A stretch of DNA of 56,693 nucleotides from Paulinella micropora (GCA_009731375.1 BJOX01000300.1:409146-465838); one strand, 5' to 3'; numbered from the stretch's first letter, positions 1-10,016 are shown. Notes: generated from the letters alone by a model not told the origin. Translations and numbers: made by a program.

Positions 1-66
1 ATAATAATAATAATAATAATAGTAATAATAGTAATAACTGTAATAATAGTAATAGTAGTAGTAGTA

Positions 67-146
<80 letters not shown>
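1..146. repeat. (TAA)n / (TAG)n trinucleotide microsatellite
   Basis: Almost pure TAA units with a few TAG and AAC variants. It borders the 3' end of the adjoining minus-strand SINE1 copy. Confidence 0.97.
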
Positions 147-147
<1 letters not shown>

Positions 148-415
148 GTGCTTCTCTGTCAATGGCTGATGCATTTCTGCACATGCGCCTCCATCGTCTC
201 ACCCGTGAGGGGAGTACGAAGAATTGACGATAAGCTCTAATGACACCCCCGCAAGGGCAGTTCCAACACTTCCAGACGGGCCGGTATGTTCAATGAAAAT
301 ACTGGTCCAGAAATAGACCGGTATGTTCAATGAAAATACTGGTGGCACCGACGGGAATCGAACTGGCGACAGGGCCCAGATGGTAGAACTTGACCACTGG
401 GCTATCACGGTGTCC
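147..415 (-). mobile_element. SINE1 copy 1, full length, tRNA-derived SINE
   Basis: On the minus strand it starts with a tRNA-like head: GACACCG, then a pol III box A match TAGCCCAGTGG and a box B match GTTCGATTCC. The head closes with CGGTGCC followed by ACCA. Two copies of a ~40-bp unit containing CAGTATTTTCATTG follow, then a unique body and a tail ending GAGAAGCACT next to (ATT)n. At least four further full or nearly full copies occur here on both strands (11026, 11519, 49911, 55576). Transcription by RNA polymerase III from the internal promoter is inferred from the boxes. The LINE partner is unknown. Confidence 0.85.

Positions 416-486
<71 letters not shown>
416..486. repeat. (TAA)n microsatellite beside the SINE1 5' end
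   Basis: Uninterrupted TAA units directly beside the 5' end of the SINE1 copy, ending in TGATAA variants. Confidence 0.95.
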
Positions 487-488
<2 letters not shown>

Positions 489-567
489 TAATAATAATGA
501 TAATAACATGTACATATGGTTACGATATGTGTATATGGTCAGAGAGTTAATGAAGAATATCCAAATC

Positions 568-800
568 AGAATGAAATGTTAACTGTGCACTTCAGTAATA
601 TTTCAATAATTTGGTTTAAGAAAGAAAGGAAAGATCCAAACTAGGATGAAACGTTAACTGTAGCCCTTCAGTTAATATTTCATTAATTTGGTTGAGAAAA
701 GAAAGGAGAAGTAAAAGATGTTGGAAATGATGTTCCAAAGTAGAATGTAATGTTAACTGTGCCCTTCAGTTAATATTTCATTAGTTTGGTTTCGAAAGAG
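568..800. repeat. Three-copy tandem repeat, units of about 80-95 bp
   Basis: Three imperfect units share GTTAACTGT...CTTCAGT.AATATTTCA.TA.TTTGGTT followed by a purine-rich GAAAGAAAGG stretch. The last unit runs into the GA microsatellite. No coding signal is seen. Confidence 0.75.
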
Positions 801-833
801 AGAGAGAGAGAGAGAGAGAGAAGGGGGGGAAAG

Positions 834-883
<50 letters not shown>

Positions 884-887
884 AAAG

Positions 888-969
<82 letters not shown>
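797..969. repeat. (GA)n microsatellite with G-rich interruptions
   Basis: GA dinucleotides broken twice by a GGGGGGGAAAGAAAA motif, so the tract itself has a higher-order repeat. Confidence 0.95.
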
Positions 970-1164
970 AAGCTAAGATTCATTCTGCTGTTCGCAGAGT
1001 AGATAGTCCAGGAGTGCGCATTTGAAATCTGCCTTTTCCTTAATTGTTTGGAGCGCTTCCGGTAGCTTGCTAAACACAGTCTCCGCAATGCTGCTATAGT
1101 AAGCACTATTTGAGTCACGGTATAGCAGTTGTTTTTTTTAGCGTCTTGTGTTGTGACTATGTAC
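970..1164. other. Unassigned 195-bp spacer
   Basis: Unique-looking sequence between the GA tract and the CTT tract. No convincing ORF, splice pair or repeat is seen. Confidence 0.5.
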
Positions 1165-1372
1165 GGCAGTGATTCTTCTTCTTCTTCTTCTTCTTCTTCT
1201 TCTTCTTCTTCTTCTTCTTCTTCTTTGCCTTTGCCTTTGCCTTTGGTTTAATGAAGTTACTTTTACAAGTGACTTCTACTATTTCTTCTTCTTCTCCTTC
1301 TTCTTCTTCTTCTGATCTTCTTCTTCTTCTTCTTCTTCTTCTTCTTCTTCCTTCTTGGATTCTTTTTTGAGA
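1165..1372. repeat. (CTT)n microsatellite, 3' tail of LINE-1a
   Basis: TTC/CTT units with CTC and CCTTTG variants. On the minus strand this is (AAG)n directly after the conserved LINE 3' end GAATCCAAG. The same arrangement recurs at 6926-7030, so the repeat is probably the tail of the LINE rather than independent DNA. Confidence 0.8.
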
Positions 1373-1514
1373 GATAATTGTACAATTATAACTCATGGAG
1401 TAACTGCTAACAGCTATTGCCTAAAGCAAATCGCTGGCCGAGGCAGTGACCAGTGTCTGGGGTTGTAGTTATTAATATATTTAAATTTCGAGTCCGGCGT
1501 TACGAGCTTGAAAT
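1373..1514 (-). mobile_element. LINE-1a 3' untranslated region
   Basis: Between the ORF2 stop and the (AAG)n tail. The segment containing TTGTACAATTAT and TTTGCT.TAGGCAATAGC is repeated nearly unchanged at 6926-7030. That shared segment defines the 3' end of this LINE family. Confidence 0.75.
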
Positions 1515-3016
1515 TTATAAGTATTGCTTAAGTTCTTTTTTGAATTGGCTTAGTTTGGTTCTATGAAAAATATGTTCGGGTAATTTGTTGAATATGTTAG
1601 CATTAGTTTGCGTGAAGTGCGGGTCGTTTCTGTCTATATATAGTTTTCTTTTCTTAGCGTAACGAGTGCGATGGTTATGTGCGGTATTAGTGCTAATGTA
1701 TTTATTATCATGTATTTGTTGGTGTTTTATTTTCGTTGAGTGTATGTATGGATGCGTTTCGATACATACCCTGTATATGTATAGGTTATAGATGTCAATA
1801 AGTTTTAGTTTATGTAGAAGAGGGGCAGTTTGGGAGCGCGGGGCTGCTTGCACTAGTAGGCGTACGATGCGCTTATGGATATTGACGAGTGGGTGCATAT
1901 ATTTTTTGTTTTTGTCGTGCGTGCCCCATATACTTATATTATATATGAGGTGTGGGTAGACATGGAAGTAATAAAGTTGTTGCAGGGTATTGGTAGGTAG
2001 GAGCTTATTAGCATATGCTAGGATTTGAACCATAGGGTGGATTTTGGTAATAACGTTGTGAACTTGTTGGTGATATTTGAGGTTACGGTGTAGTACTATG
2101 CCAAGAAGCTTCGCTTGTTGGCATTGTTCTATCACCTGACTATTTATCGCGAGATGGATGTTGAAAGGATGTTTATGGAAAATTGTATATTGAGTTTTAG
2201 TTGGGTTAGGAACAAGGTTATTGGTATGGAAGTAGTTGATAAGGCGATCTATAGTGTATTGCGCGTTTGTTTGCAGTGTTGCGCTAGTTTTCGCTGTGAT
2301 CACCAGTGTGTGGTGTCGTCAGCGTATGTATAGACTGTGCCATTAGTGATGTGTCGGGTGATATCATTAATGTATAGAAGGACAAGGGTAGTTGATAGTG
2401 TACTGCCCTGTGGGATTCCATGCGTTATCGTTCGTGGTTGCGAGCGGGCATATTGGGTGTGAACTTGTTGAGTTCTATTGGAGAAATAAGAGGCAAAGAA
2501 GGTCATGGTGCTTTTCGCAGAAGTTAAAGTTATGTTTGAGTTTATATATTAGTTTATCGTGTGCGACAGTATCATAGGCCTTGGAAAGGTCTATATAAAG
2601 GGCGAGGACTAAGTCGTGCTTATTTTTATCTGCAATTATTTTATTCATGATTGTTTGTATGGTCATAGTCGTGGAAGAGTCAGGGCGGAAGGCATATTGG
2701 GTATGTGATATTATATTATGGTGTAGGAGGTGTGTCATAAGTTGTTTATTTATTATGTGTCAAAAATTTTAACATTAATAGGTAACAGTGAGATCGGGCG
2801 ATATTTACTAGGTATGCTGCTGTCTTTATTTTTATATATTTCTATTGCTTTAGTTATTTTTAACGCATCAGGGTAGTGCTTATTGTCTACCGCCTGGTCA
2901 AACAGCTCAGTGAGAATAGGTGCGAGGTAATCTCGCATATCTTGCACCATAGCAGGTTTGATCTTATATATATCTTCCGCTTTGTTTCTTAGCATATTCT
3001 TCATAGTTTTATGCAT
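1515..3016 (-). pseudogene. LINE-1a ORF2 reverse transcriptase domain (broken)
   Basis: Non-LTR retrotransposon reverse transcriptase, read in four minus-strand pieces: 2753-3016, 2475-2738, 2300-2506 and 1515-2303. In order they show SKYRPISLLPIN (RT block 1), YIDLSKAYDTVAHDKL (catalytic Asp), GIPQGSTLS (block 4) and YADDT (catalytic Asp pair). A thumb and C-terminal region with KLLGIVLHRNLKYH and an Ile/Tyr-rich tail follows. Frame changes near 2300, 2490 and 2745 show that the copy is dead. The order of motifs is that of jockey/CR1/L2-like LINEs; the exact clade is not resolved. Upstream parts of the same copy lie at 4461-4960 and 6575-6925, separated by SINE insertions. Confidence 0.9.
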
Positions 3017-3107
3017 TATTTCAATGGTAGTGTGTGTCAGCTTAAAAGGAGGCGGAAGTGGTTGGTTTTCTTCCTTGATCTCCTCGTTATCGGTATGATT
3101 AATGTTG

Positions 3108-3109
<2 letters not shown>

Positions 3110-3153
<44 letters not shown>

Positions 3154-3181
3154 TATTATTATTATTATTATTATTATTGTT

Positions 3182-3218
<37 letters not shown>

Positions 3219-3246
3219 TATTGTTATTATTATTATTATTATTATT
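3110..3246. repeat. (ATT)n microsatellite
   Basis: ATT units with a few GTT and ACT variants. It separates the LINE-1a RT part from a SINE1 fragment. Confidence 0.95.
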
Positions 3247-3347
3247 GCCACCAGTATTTTCATTGAACATACCGGTCTATTTCTGGACCAGTATTTTCAT
3301 TGAACATACCGGCCCGTCTGGAAGTGTTGGAACTGCCCTTGCGGGGG
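3247..3347 (+). mobile_element. SINE1 copy 2, fragment lacking the tRNA head
   Basis: Starts at GCCACCA, the last bases of the tRNA-like head. It contains both internal units and stops at the GCGGGGG that precedes the gap. The loss of the head directly at (ATT)n suggests replacement or slippage in the microsatellite. Confidence 0.8.
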
Positions 3348-4175
3348 NNNNNNNNNNNNNNNNNNNNNNNNNNNNNNNNNNNNNNNNNNNNNNNNNNNNN
3401 NNNNNNNNNNNNNNNNNNNNNNNNNNNNNNNNNNNNNNNNNNNNNNNNNNNNNNNNNNNNNNNNNNNNNNNNNNNNNNNNNNNNNNNNNNNNNNNNNNNN
3501 NNNNNNNNNNNNNNNNNNNNNNNNNNNNNNNNNNNNNNNNNNNNNNNNNNNNNNNNNNNNNNNNNNNNNNNNNNNNNNNNNNNNNNNNNNNNNNNNNNNN
3601 NNNNNNNNNNNNNNNNNNNNNNNNNNNNNNNNNNNNNNNNNNNNNNNNNNNNNNNNNNNNNNNNNNNNNNNNNNNNNNNNNNNNNNNNNNNNNNNNNNNN
3701 NNNNNNNNNNNNNNNNNNNNNNNNNNNNNNNNNNNNNNNNNNNNNNNNNNNNNNNNNNNNNNNNNNNNNNNNNNNNNNNNNNNNNNNNNNNNNNNNNNNN
3801 NNNNNNNNNNNNNNNNNNNNNNNNNNNNNNNNNNNNNNNNNNNNNNNNNNNNNNNNNNNNNNNNNNNNNNNNNNNNNNNNNNNNNNNNNNNNNNNNNNNN
3901 NNNNNNNNNNNNNNNNNNNNNNNNNNNNNNNNNNNNNNNNNNNNNNNNNNNNNNNNNNNNNNNNNNNNNNNNNNNNNNNNNNNNNNNNNNNNNNNNNNNN
4001 NNNNNNNNNNNNNNNNNNNNNNNNNNNNNNNNNNNNNNNNNNNNNNNNNNNNNNNNNNNNNNNNNNNNNNNNNNNNNNNNNNNNNNNNNNNNNNNNNNNN
4101 NNNNNNNNNNNNNNNNNNNNNNNNNNNNNNNNNNNNNNNNNNNNNNNNNNNNNNNNNNNNNNNNNNNNNNNNNNN
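3348..4175. other. Assembly gap (828 N)
   Basis: All N. It joins the middle of a SINE1 fragment to the 3' half of a SINE3 copy, so at least two repeats meet inside it. Confidence 1.
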
Positions 4176-4409
4176 AACCGCGCTTGGTGTATGCACTTGC
4201 ACATTCGGTGACGTCTTGCAAGAGGTTGCTGGGACTGCGGAATAACCTCGGCTTAGTGCAGTCTTGCCCTCAGGAGCTCCATCGGTGGCCCCGATCATCA
4301 GGCGAGAGACTGACACGGGGGGGTGGAGGACCTCGAACAAGGGTATTGGAGGCTTATGTCCATTGAGGATATGTCATTAGCTGCATCAGTACGCCTCAGA
4401 AATAGTAAA
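4176..4409 (+). mobile_element. SINE3 (third short retroposon family), 3' half
   Basis: Its end, from GGTGGAGGACCTCGAACAAG to GCTGCATCAGTACGCCTCAGA, is repeated almost exactly at 10326-10409, and both copies run into (ATT)n. The 5' part is in the gap. No protein-coding signal is seen. It is called a short retroposon from its copy number and microsatellite tail. Confidence 0.6.
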
Positions 4410-4410
4410 T

Positions 4411-4446
<36 letters not shown>

Positions 4447-4470
4447 GTTGTTGTTGTTGTTGTTGTTATT
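4410..4470. repeat. (ATT)n then (GTT)n microsatellite
   Basis: On the minus strand the GTT part reads as Asn codons (AAC) in frame with the LINE ORF2 linker. It may therefore be native to the LINE, with the ATT part belonging to the SINE3 tail. Confidence 0.8.
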
Positions 4471-4958
4471 GTTAATGGTTGATGGTAATGCTTCGCTAGT
4501 CTTCATGCCGACTGTCACAAAGTGATCATTCAGCGCGTTAGCTATGTCGAGAGCATTAGTGTAAGTTTTGTTGTCATATTGCAGTGTAGTGGGCGATGTA
4601 CGAGGTGGCTTTAGTCTTGGGATTATTAGTCGTAGCGCTTGCATTTGCATTTTAGGGTTAGTTTTATTTTCATGCATTAGTTTAGTCAAAAATGTTTTCT
4701 TCTGATTTTTTATTATTTTATTTAGTTTATTCTTATATCGTTTGTGAGTAGTAATATTAATATCGGTAGGATTATTTATTCGTTTTATATATATTGTTTT
4801 TGAGATAAGTTTCTTAATAGCAGTCGTGCATCAGGGTTTTCTGCATTGCTTTCTTGGTTTCGTTTCATGCTTTTCAATTACCTTAGTCATAGTTGCTTGT
4901 AGGTGATGCAGTTGTGCATTTGGCTTAGCAATGCAATCTTGGCTGGTGCTTGTACCGC

Positions 4959-4960
<2 letters not shown>
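4461..4960 (-). pseudogene. LINE-1a ORF2 region between endonuclease and RT
   Basis: Minus-strand frames 4831-5049 and 4396-4689. Recognisable text includes YTNALDIANALNDHFVTVG, the usual pre-RT segment of jockey-like ORF2 where the endonuclease gives way to the RT. The frame is broken near 4830 (a stop after KQCRKP). Poly-Asn tracts encoded by (AAC/AAT)n lie at both ends. The preceding part of the same ORF is at 6575-6925 and the following part at 2753-3016. Confidence 0.75.
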
Positions 4961-4989
<29 letters not shown>

Positions 4990-4991
<2 letters not shown>

Positions 4992-5549
4992 GGAGGGGTG
5001 CACAGTATGGCACCCCACGGGAAGAGGAGGTGGTTGGGCCTCTTCCCACTGGTTTCGAGGCTATGTCGTTGTGTTGTCCGAGGCTATGTTGTTGTGTTGG
5101 TTCCGAGGCTATGTAGTTGTGTTGGTTCCGAGGCTCTGTTGTTGTGTGGGTTCCGAGGCTATGTCGATGTGGGTTCCGAGGCTATGTTGTTGTGTTGGTT
5201 CCGAGGCCATGTCGTTGTGTTGTTTTTTATAAGACATACACCACGTGGGATCAAAGGGGTATTTACATTCCGCGATCTAGGGGNNNNNNNNNNNNNNNNN
5301 NNNNNNNNNNNNNNNNNNNNNNNNNNNNNNNNNNNNNNNNNNNNNNNNNNNNNNNNNNNNNNNNNNNNNNNNNNNNNNNNNNNNNNNNNNNNNNNNNNNN
5401 NNNNNNNNNNNNNNNNNNNNNNNNNNNNNNNNNNNNNNNNNNNNNNNNNNNNNNNNNNNNNNNNNNNNNNNNNNNNNNNNNNNNNNNNNNNNNNTGAGGG
5501 ATGGAGGCGCATGGCCCTCGGGCTCAGCCATGACAGATCAATATATATA

Positions 5550-5553
<4 letters not shown>
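4990..5553 (+). mobile_element. SINE2 copy a, with internal minisatellite and gap
   Basis: Begins ATGGAGGGGTGCACAGTATGG right after (ATT)n and ends CAGCCATGACAGATCAATATATA right before another (ATT)n. A second copy is on the minus strand at 56107-56572. Bases 5284-5494 are N. In this copy a 25-bp unit (TTCCGAGGCTATGTNGTTGTG plus TTGG) is repeated about eight times at 5053-5222, against once in the other copy. No ORF and no clear tRNA head are visible. Confidence 0.75.
5284..5494. other. Assembly gap (211 N)
   Basis: All N, inside SINE2 copy a. By comparison with the copy at 56107-56572 it should hold the central part of the element. Confidence 1.
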
Positions 5554-5609
<56 letters not shown>

Positions 5610-6528
5610 GGACACCGTGATAGCCCAGTGGTCAAGTTCTACCATCTGAGCCCTGTCGCCAGTTCGATTCTTTCGGGNNNNNNNNNNNNNNNNNNNNNNN
5701 NNNNNNNNNNNNNNNNNNNNNNNNNNNNNNNNNNNNNNNNNNNNNNNNNNNNNNNNNNNNNNNNNNNNNNNNNNNNNNNNNNNNNNNNNNNNNNNNNNNN
5801 NNNNNNNNNNNNNNNNNNNNNNNNNNNNNNNNNNNNNNNNNNNNNNNNNNNNNNNNNNNNNNNNNNNNNNNNNNNNNNNNNNNNNNNNNNNNNNNNNNNN
5901 NNNNNNNNNNNNNNNNNNNNNNNNNNNNNNNNNNNNNNNNNNNNNNNNNNNNNNNNNNNNNNNNNNNNNNNNNNNNNNNNNNNNNNNNNNNNNNNNNNNN
6001 NNNNNNNNNNNNNNNNNNNNNNNNNNNNNNNNNNNNNNNNNNNNNNNNNNNNNNNNNNNNNNNNNNNNNNNNNNNNNNNNNNNNNNNNNNNNNNNNNNNN
6101 NNNNNNNNNNNNNNNNNNNNNNNNNNNNNNNNNNNNNNNNNNNNNNNNNNNNNNNNNNNNNNNNNNNNNNNNNNNNNNNNNNNNNNNNNNNNNNNNNNNN
6201 NNNNNNNNNNNNNNNNNNNNNNNNNNNNNNNNNNNNNNNNNNNNNNNNNNNNNNNNNNNNNNNNNNNNNNNNNNNNNNNNNNNNNNNNNNNNNNNNNNNN
6301 NNNNNNNNNNNNNNNNNNNNNNNNNNNNNNNNNNNNNNNNNNNNNNNNNNNNNNNNNNNNNNNNNNNNNNNNNNNNNNNNNNNNNNNNNNNNNNNNNNNN
6401 NNNNNNNNNNNNNNNNNNNNNNNNNNNNNNNNNNNNNNNNNNNNNNNNNNNNNNNNNNNNNNNNNNNNNACGGGTGAGACGATGGAGGCGCATGTGCAGA
6501 AATGCATCAGCCATTGACAGAGAAGCAC

Positions 6529-6529
<1 letters not shown>
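5610..6529 (+). mobile_element. SINE1 copy 3, interrupted by an assembly gap
   Basis: The tRNA-like head (boxes A and B) is at 5610-5677 and the 3' tail at 6470-6529; 5678-6469 is N. If this is one copy, only about 140 bp should be missing, so the 792-bp gap is either oversized or hides other sequence. (ATT)n lies on both sides. The element sits inside the LINE-1a ORF2 at its poly-Asn linker. Confidence 0.75.
5678..6469. other. Assembly gap (792 N)
   Basis: All N, inside SINE1 copy 3. Confidence 1.
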
Positions 6530-6574
<45 letters not shown>

Positions 6575-6576
<2 letters not shown>

Positions 6577-6925
6577 TTTTACTTTTACAGTTGCTTTCAA
6601 TTGCTTTTATTACTTGGTTTATGATTTTATTTTTATATTTTTCATATTTATGATTAGTTAGGCGTTTTTGTTTATTTGGACGCTCACAGGGGATATGTGT
6701 ATGGAAAACAGTATATATAGGCAGGTGATCAGAGAGGGGAAAGGGGATTGTAGCTGCAGTTACTGCTGTGTTTATGTTCGTAATGATTATGTCAAGTAAG
6801 GTTGCTGTGGTAGTATGATATGAATCATACCTAGTAGGTGTGGTTATTGTCGAGCGCAGGTTATGCTCGATCATGCACTTATAGAACTCGTGTGATGGTG
6901 TCTTCTTCTTCTTCTTCTTCTTCTT
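6575..6925 (-). pseudogene. LINE-1a ORF2, C-terminal half of APE-type endonuclease
   Basis: Minus-strand frame with NLRSTITTPTR, TLLDIIITN and FPLSDHLPIYTVFHTHI. The SDH with its following Leu-Pro matches the conserved SDHxP-type motif of apurinic-like endonucleases. The preceding part is missing: the frame begins at PSHEFYKCM, next to a LINE 3' tail with (AAG)n. The frame then runs into the (AAT)n poly-Asn linker that holds SINE1 copy 3. The homologous part of LINE-1b at 11761-12120 aligns residue by residue. Confidence 0.85.
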
Positions 6926-7030
6926 CTTCATGGATTCTTGGATTCTTTTTATTTAGAGAAATAATTGTACAATTATAACTCATGGAGTAACTGCTAACAG
7001 CTATTGCCTACAGCAAATCGCTGGCCGAGG
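6926..7030 (-). mobile_element. LINE-1c, 3' end fragment
   Basis: Near-copy of the LINE-1a 3' UTR at 1373-1445 (same GGCCAGCGATTTGCT..AGG and TTGTACAATTAT), ending in GAATCCAAG and (AAG)n. It is a heavily 5'-truncated insertion just upstream of the LINE-1a endonuclease fragment. Confidence 0.75.
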
Positions 7031-7066
7031 TCTCCTTCTTCTTCTTCTTCTTCTTCTTCTTCTCCT

Positions 7067-7101
<35 letters not shown>

Positions 7102-7156
7102 TTCTTCTCTTCTCTTCTCTTCTCTTCTTCTTCTTCTTCTTCTTCTTCTTCTTCTT
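7031..7156. repeat. (CTT)n microsatellite
   Basis: CTT units with CTCTT variants. On the minus strand it is the (AAG)n tail of the retroposon copy at 7157-7968. Confidence 0.95.
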
Positions 7157-7968
7157 TAATGAAAGCGAAATTGTACAGAAACTAGAGTCAGAACTAAGTC
7201 ATAAATCAAGCGAGAAGGAAAAGAAATAAAATATAAACTAGATATGATAGGAGAAACAGAAATGGGAAAACAAACCTACACGTAAATATGAGGGGAGAAT
7301 AGAGGGGGGAAATATAGAAGGAAAACTAGATATGAAAGGATACAGAAAAAACAGGGAAAAGGGGAAAATGAGAGGAAAAACTATAAGCTATAGAAAAGAG
7401 GAAAAATATAGACTAAATATGATAGGGAAACAGAAATGCAAAAGAAAAAGAAAATATGAGGGGAGAATTAGGAAATAGAAATGGGGAAGGAAAGACTAGA
7501 TATGAAAAGAGATAGAAATGAAAGAGAAAAAAAGTAGAGAAACAGGCAAGAACAAAACAAGGAAAAGAAAGGAAGACTATATACAAGGGAAGAAAAAGAG
7601 AAGAAACAAGTTCAGTGGGAGCGTCGTGGCGTGTCCCACAGGCGCCGCTTCGCAGAGTCAATGACGCGCGCATTTCCACGCGCAGTTTCGGCCGCAGACG
7701 TTGCACGAAAGTAGGGCAAGACCACGCGGGTTGAGAGGGAAATCATCGAGCATAGCATCAGACAGCATGTCCCGCGCAGCGGGTAGCCCTCGAATAATGC
7801 TTTCGTAGTACGCCTGAACCTGGCGTAGAGAGGCTAATGCCTCGCGACAAAGAGCACCAGTTGGTTCGAGCACCCAAGGGACCAGGGTTGTGCTCGACGC
7901 AGTAGCCAGCTGATCATATTGTCGATGCTTAACCACTTTACGCTGGGACGCCGCAGCAAGCGGAGTAG
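7157..7968 (-). mobile_element. 5'-truncated non-LTR retroposon, copy 1
   Basis: Bounded by (CTT)n on both sides. On the minus strand it starts with a short ORF (7658-7936) and continues as an AT-rich 3' region. It ends in TTGTACAATTTCGCTTTCATT before (AAG)n. A second copy with the same layout and nearly the same 5' end is at 8049-8850. The terminal TGTACAATT resembles the end of the LINE-1 tail. Confidence 0.65.
7658..7936 (-). pseudogene. C-terminal fragment of a LINE-like ORF2 (putative)
   Basis: 92-residue minus-strand frame. It contains LVPWVLEPTGALCREAL followed by a predicted helix and ends in NVCGRNCAWKCARH. A phrase of the type V-P-hydrophobic-V-hydrophobic-E..G.hydrophobic followed by an Ala/Leu helix is common near the C-terminus of RT ORFs that lack a complete RNase H. 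The call rests on that resemblance and on the (AAG)n-tailed context, so it is tentative. The CxxxxCxxxC cluster at the end could bind zinc. The first 31 codons of the 8166-8690 minus frame repeat its end in copy 2. No start codon or upstream sequence defines a complete protein. Confidence 0.4.
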
Positions 7969-8048
7969 TTCTTCTTCTTCTTCTTCTTCTTCTTCTTCTT
8001 CGTCTTCTTCTCTTCTTCTTCTTCTTCTTCTTCTTCTTCTTCCTTTTT

Positions 8049-8495
8049 AATGAAAGCGAATTTGTACAGAAAGAAAAGTCAGAACTATGTCAAAAAAGTC
8101 CAGGTCAAGGGAGAATGTTAATAATATGTAAACTAGATATGATAGAGGAAACAGAAATGGAAAAACTAACTTAAAGGTAAATATGAGGGAGAAAGAGTAT
8201 GAAATAAAAAGGAAACTAGATATGATAAGGAGACAGAAAGGGAAAAGGGAGAAAGGATAGGAAGAAATAATAAGAAAATGAAAAATAATAGAATATAAAC
8301 TAGATATGATAAGGAACAAGAAGTGGAAAAAAGAAAGAAAAGTAAGTATGCATATGAGGGGAGGATCAGGAAATAGAAGGAAGGGAAAGAAAAGCTAGAT
8401 ATGATAAAGAAGGAAATGTAAAAGAAAATAGAGAGAAAACAGAGAAAAGCAGGAACAATGCAAAGAGAGGAAAGAGAGACTATACACAAAAGAAG

Positions 8496-8585
<90 letters not shown>

Positions 8586-8850
8586 NNNNNNNNNNCAATG
8601 ACGCGCGCATTTCCACGCGCAGTTTCGGCCGCAGACGTTGCACGAAAGTAGGGCAAGACCACGCGGGTCGAGAGGGAAATCATCTAGCATCAGCTAGCAT
8701 GTCTCTCGCAGCAGGTTGCCCCCTAACAACGCTCGCGTAATACGCCTGACCTTGGCGTAAGTAGGCTAAGGCCTCACGGCCAAGAGCACCAGTTGGCTCA
8801 AGAACCCAAAGGACAAGTGTTGTGCTCGACGCAGTAGCAAGCTGATCGTT
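8049..8850 (-). mobile_element. 5'-truncated non-LTR retroposon, copy 2
   Basis: Parallel to 7157-7968: the GC-rich coding end (8596-8850) and the AT-rich 3' part are recognisable, but about 93 A residues and a 10-N gap (8586-8595) replace the middle. It is followed by (CTT)n with GTC units at 8851-8930. Confidence 0.65.
8493..8595. repeat. Poly(A) run of about 93 nt followed by a 10-N gap
   Basis: A homopolymer inside copy 2 that copy 1 lacks. It may be real or an assembly artefact at the gap. Confidence 0.9.
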
Positions 8851-8930
8851 GTTCTTCTTCTTCTTCTTCTTCTTCTTCTTCTTCTTCTTCTTCTTCTTCT
8901 TCTTCGTCGTCGTCGTCGTCGTCGTCGTCG

Positions 8931-9225
8931 GCTTTATTGAGAGAACAATTTTTACAATTGGACTCAGGGAACGCCCACGTGAAAAGTATAGCTATTAAGT
9001 CATACCTTTATCTAAGGTGGAAACAGTTATTCAATGGAGCGTATTAAAAGAAAGTATCAATCGCATATTAGGTGGCTCGGTATTAATGTTATTAATATTC
9101 ATGTTTATGTTTGGATATGTTGCGCGATATGTAGCTTATATTATGACATGGGTGTACGTTATTTTAAGAGGGATCGTTTTATGCATGGCGGCCCCCCTCT
9201 TCCCCCCCCCCCCCCCTTTTTTTTT
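8931..9225. other. Unassigned 295-bp segment
   Basis: Begins GGCTTTATTGAGAGAACAATT, which resembles the LINE 3' tails on the opposite strand, and ends in C and T homopolymers before a gap. Plus frames here are hydrophobic but have no recognisable domain. Confidence 0.4.
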
Positions 9226-9813
9226 NNNNNNNNNNNNNNNNNNNNNNNNNNNNNNNNNNNNNNNNNNNNNNNNNNNNNNNNNNNNNNNNNNNNNNNNNNN
9301 NNNNNNNNNNNNNNNNNNNNNNNNNNNNNNNNNNNNNNNNNNNNNNNNNNNNNNNNNNNNNNNNNNNNNNNNNNNNNNNNNNNNNNNNNNNNNNNNNNNN
9401 NNNNNNNNNNNNNNNNNNNNNNNNNNNNNNNNNNNNNNNNNNNNNNNNNNNNNNNNNNNNNNNNNNNNNNNNNNNNNNNNNNNNNNNNNNNNNNNNNNNN
9501 NNNNNNNNNNNNNNNNNNNNNNNNNNNNNNNNNNNNNNNNNNNNNNNNNNNNNNNNNNNNNNNNNNNNNNNNNNNNNNNNNNNNNNNNNNNNNNNNNNNN
9601 NNNNNNNNNNNNNNNNNNNNNNNNNNNNNNNNNNNNNNNNNNNNNNNNNNNNNNNNNNNNNNNNNNNNNNNNNNNNNNNNNNNNNNNNNNNNNNNNNNNN
9701 NNNNNNNNNNNNNNNNNNNNNNNNNNNNNNNNNNNNNNNNNNNNNNNNNNNNNNNNNNNNNNNNNNNNNNNNNNNNNNNNNNNNNNNNNNNNNNNNNNNN
9801 NNNNNNNNNNNNN
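9226..9813. other. Assembly gap (588 N)
   Basis: All N, between a C/T homopolymer and (ATT)n. Confidence 1.
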
Positions 9814-9844
<31 letters not shown>

Positions 9845-9852
9845 GTTATCAT

Positions 9853-9883
<31 letters not shown>

Positions 9884-9906
9884 GCTACTACTACTACTAC
9901 TACTAC

Positions 9907-9946
<40 letters not shown>

Positions 9947-9976
9947 GTTGTTGTTGTTATTACTATTAATTATTTA

Positions 9977-10016
<40 letters not shown>

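Noticed and set aside
3011-6931. Frames of several hundred codons spanning N runs
   Set aside because: Most of their length is unknown sequence; the readable ends belong to SINEs and LINE fragments.
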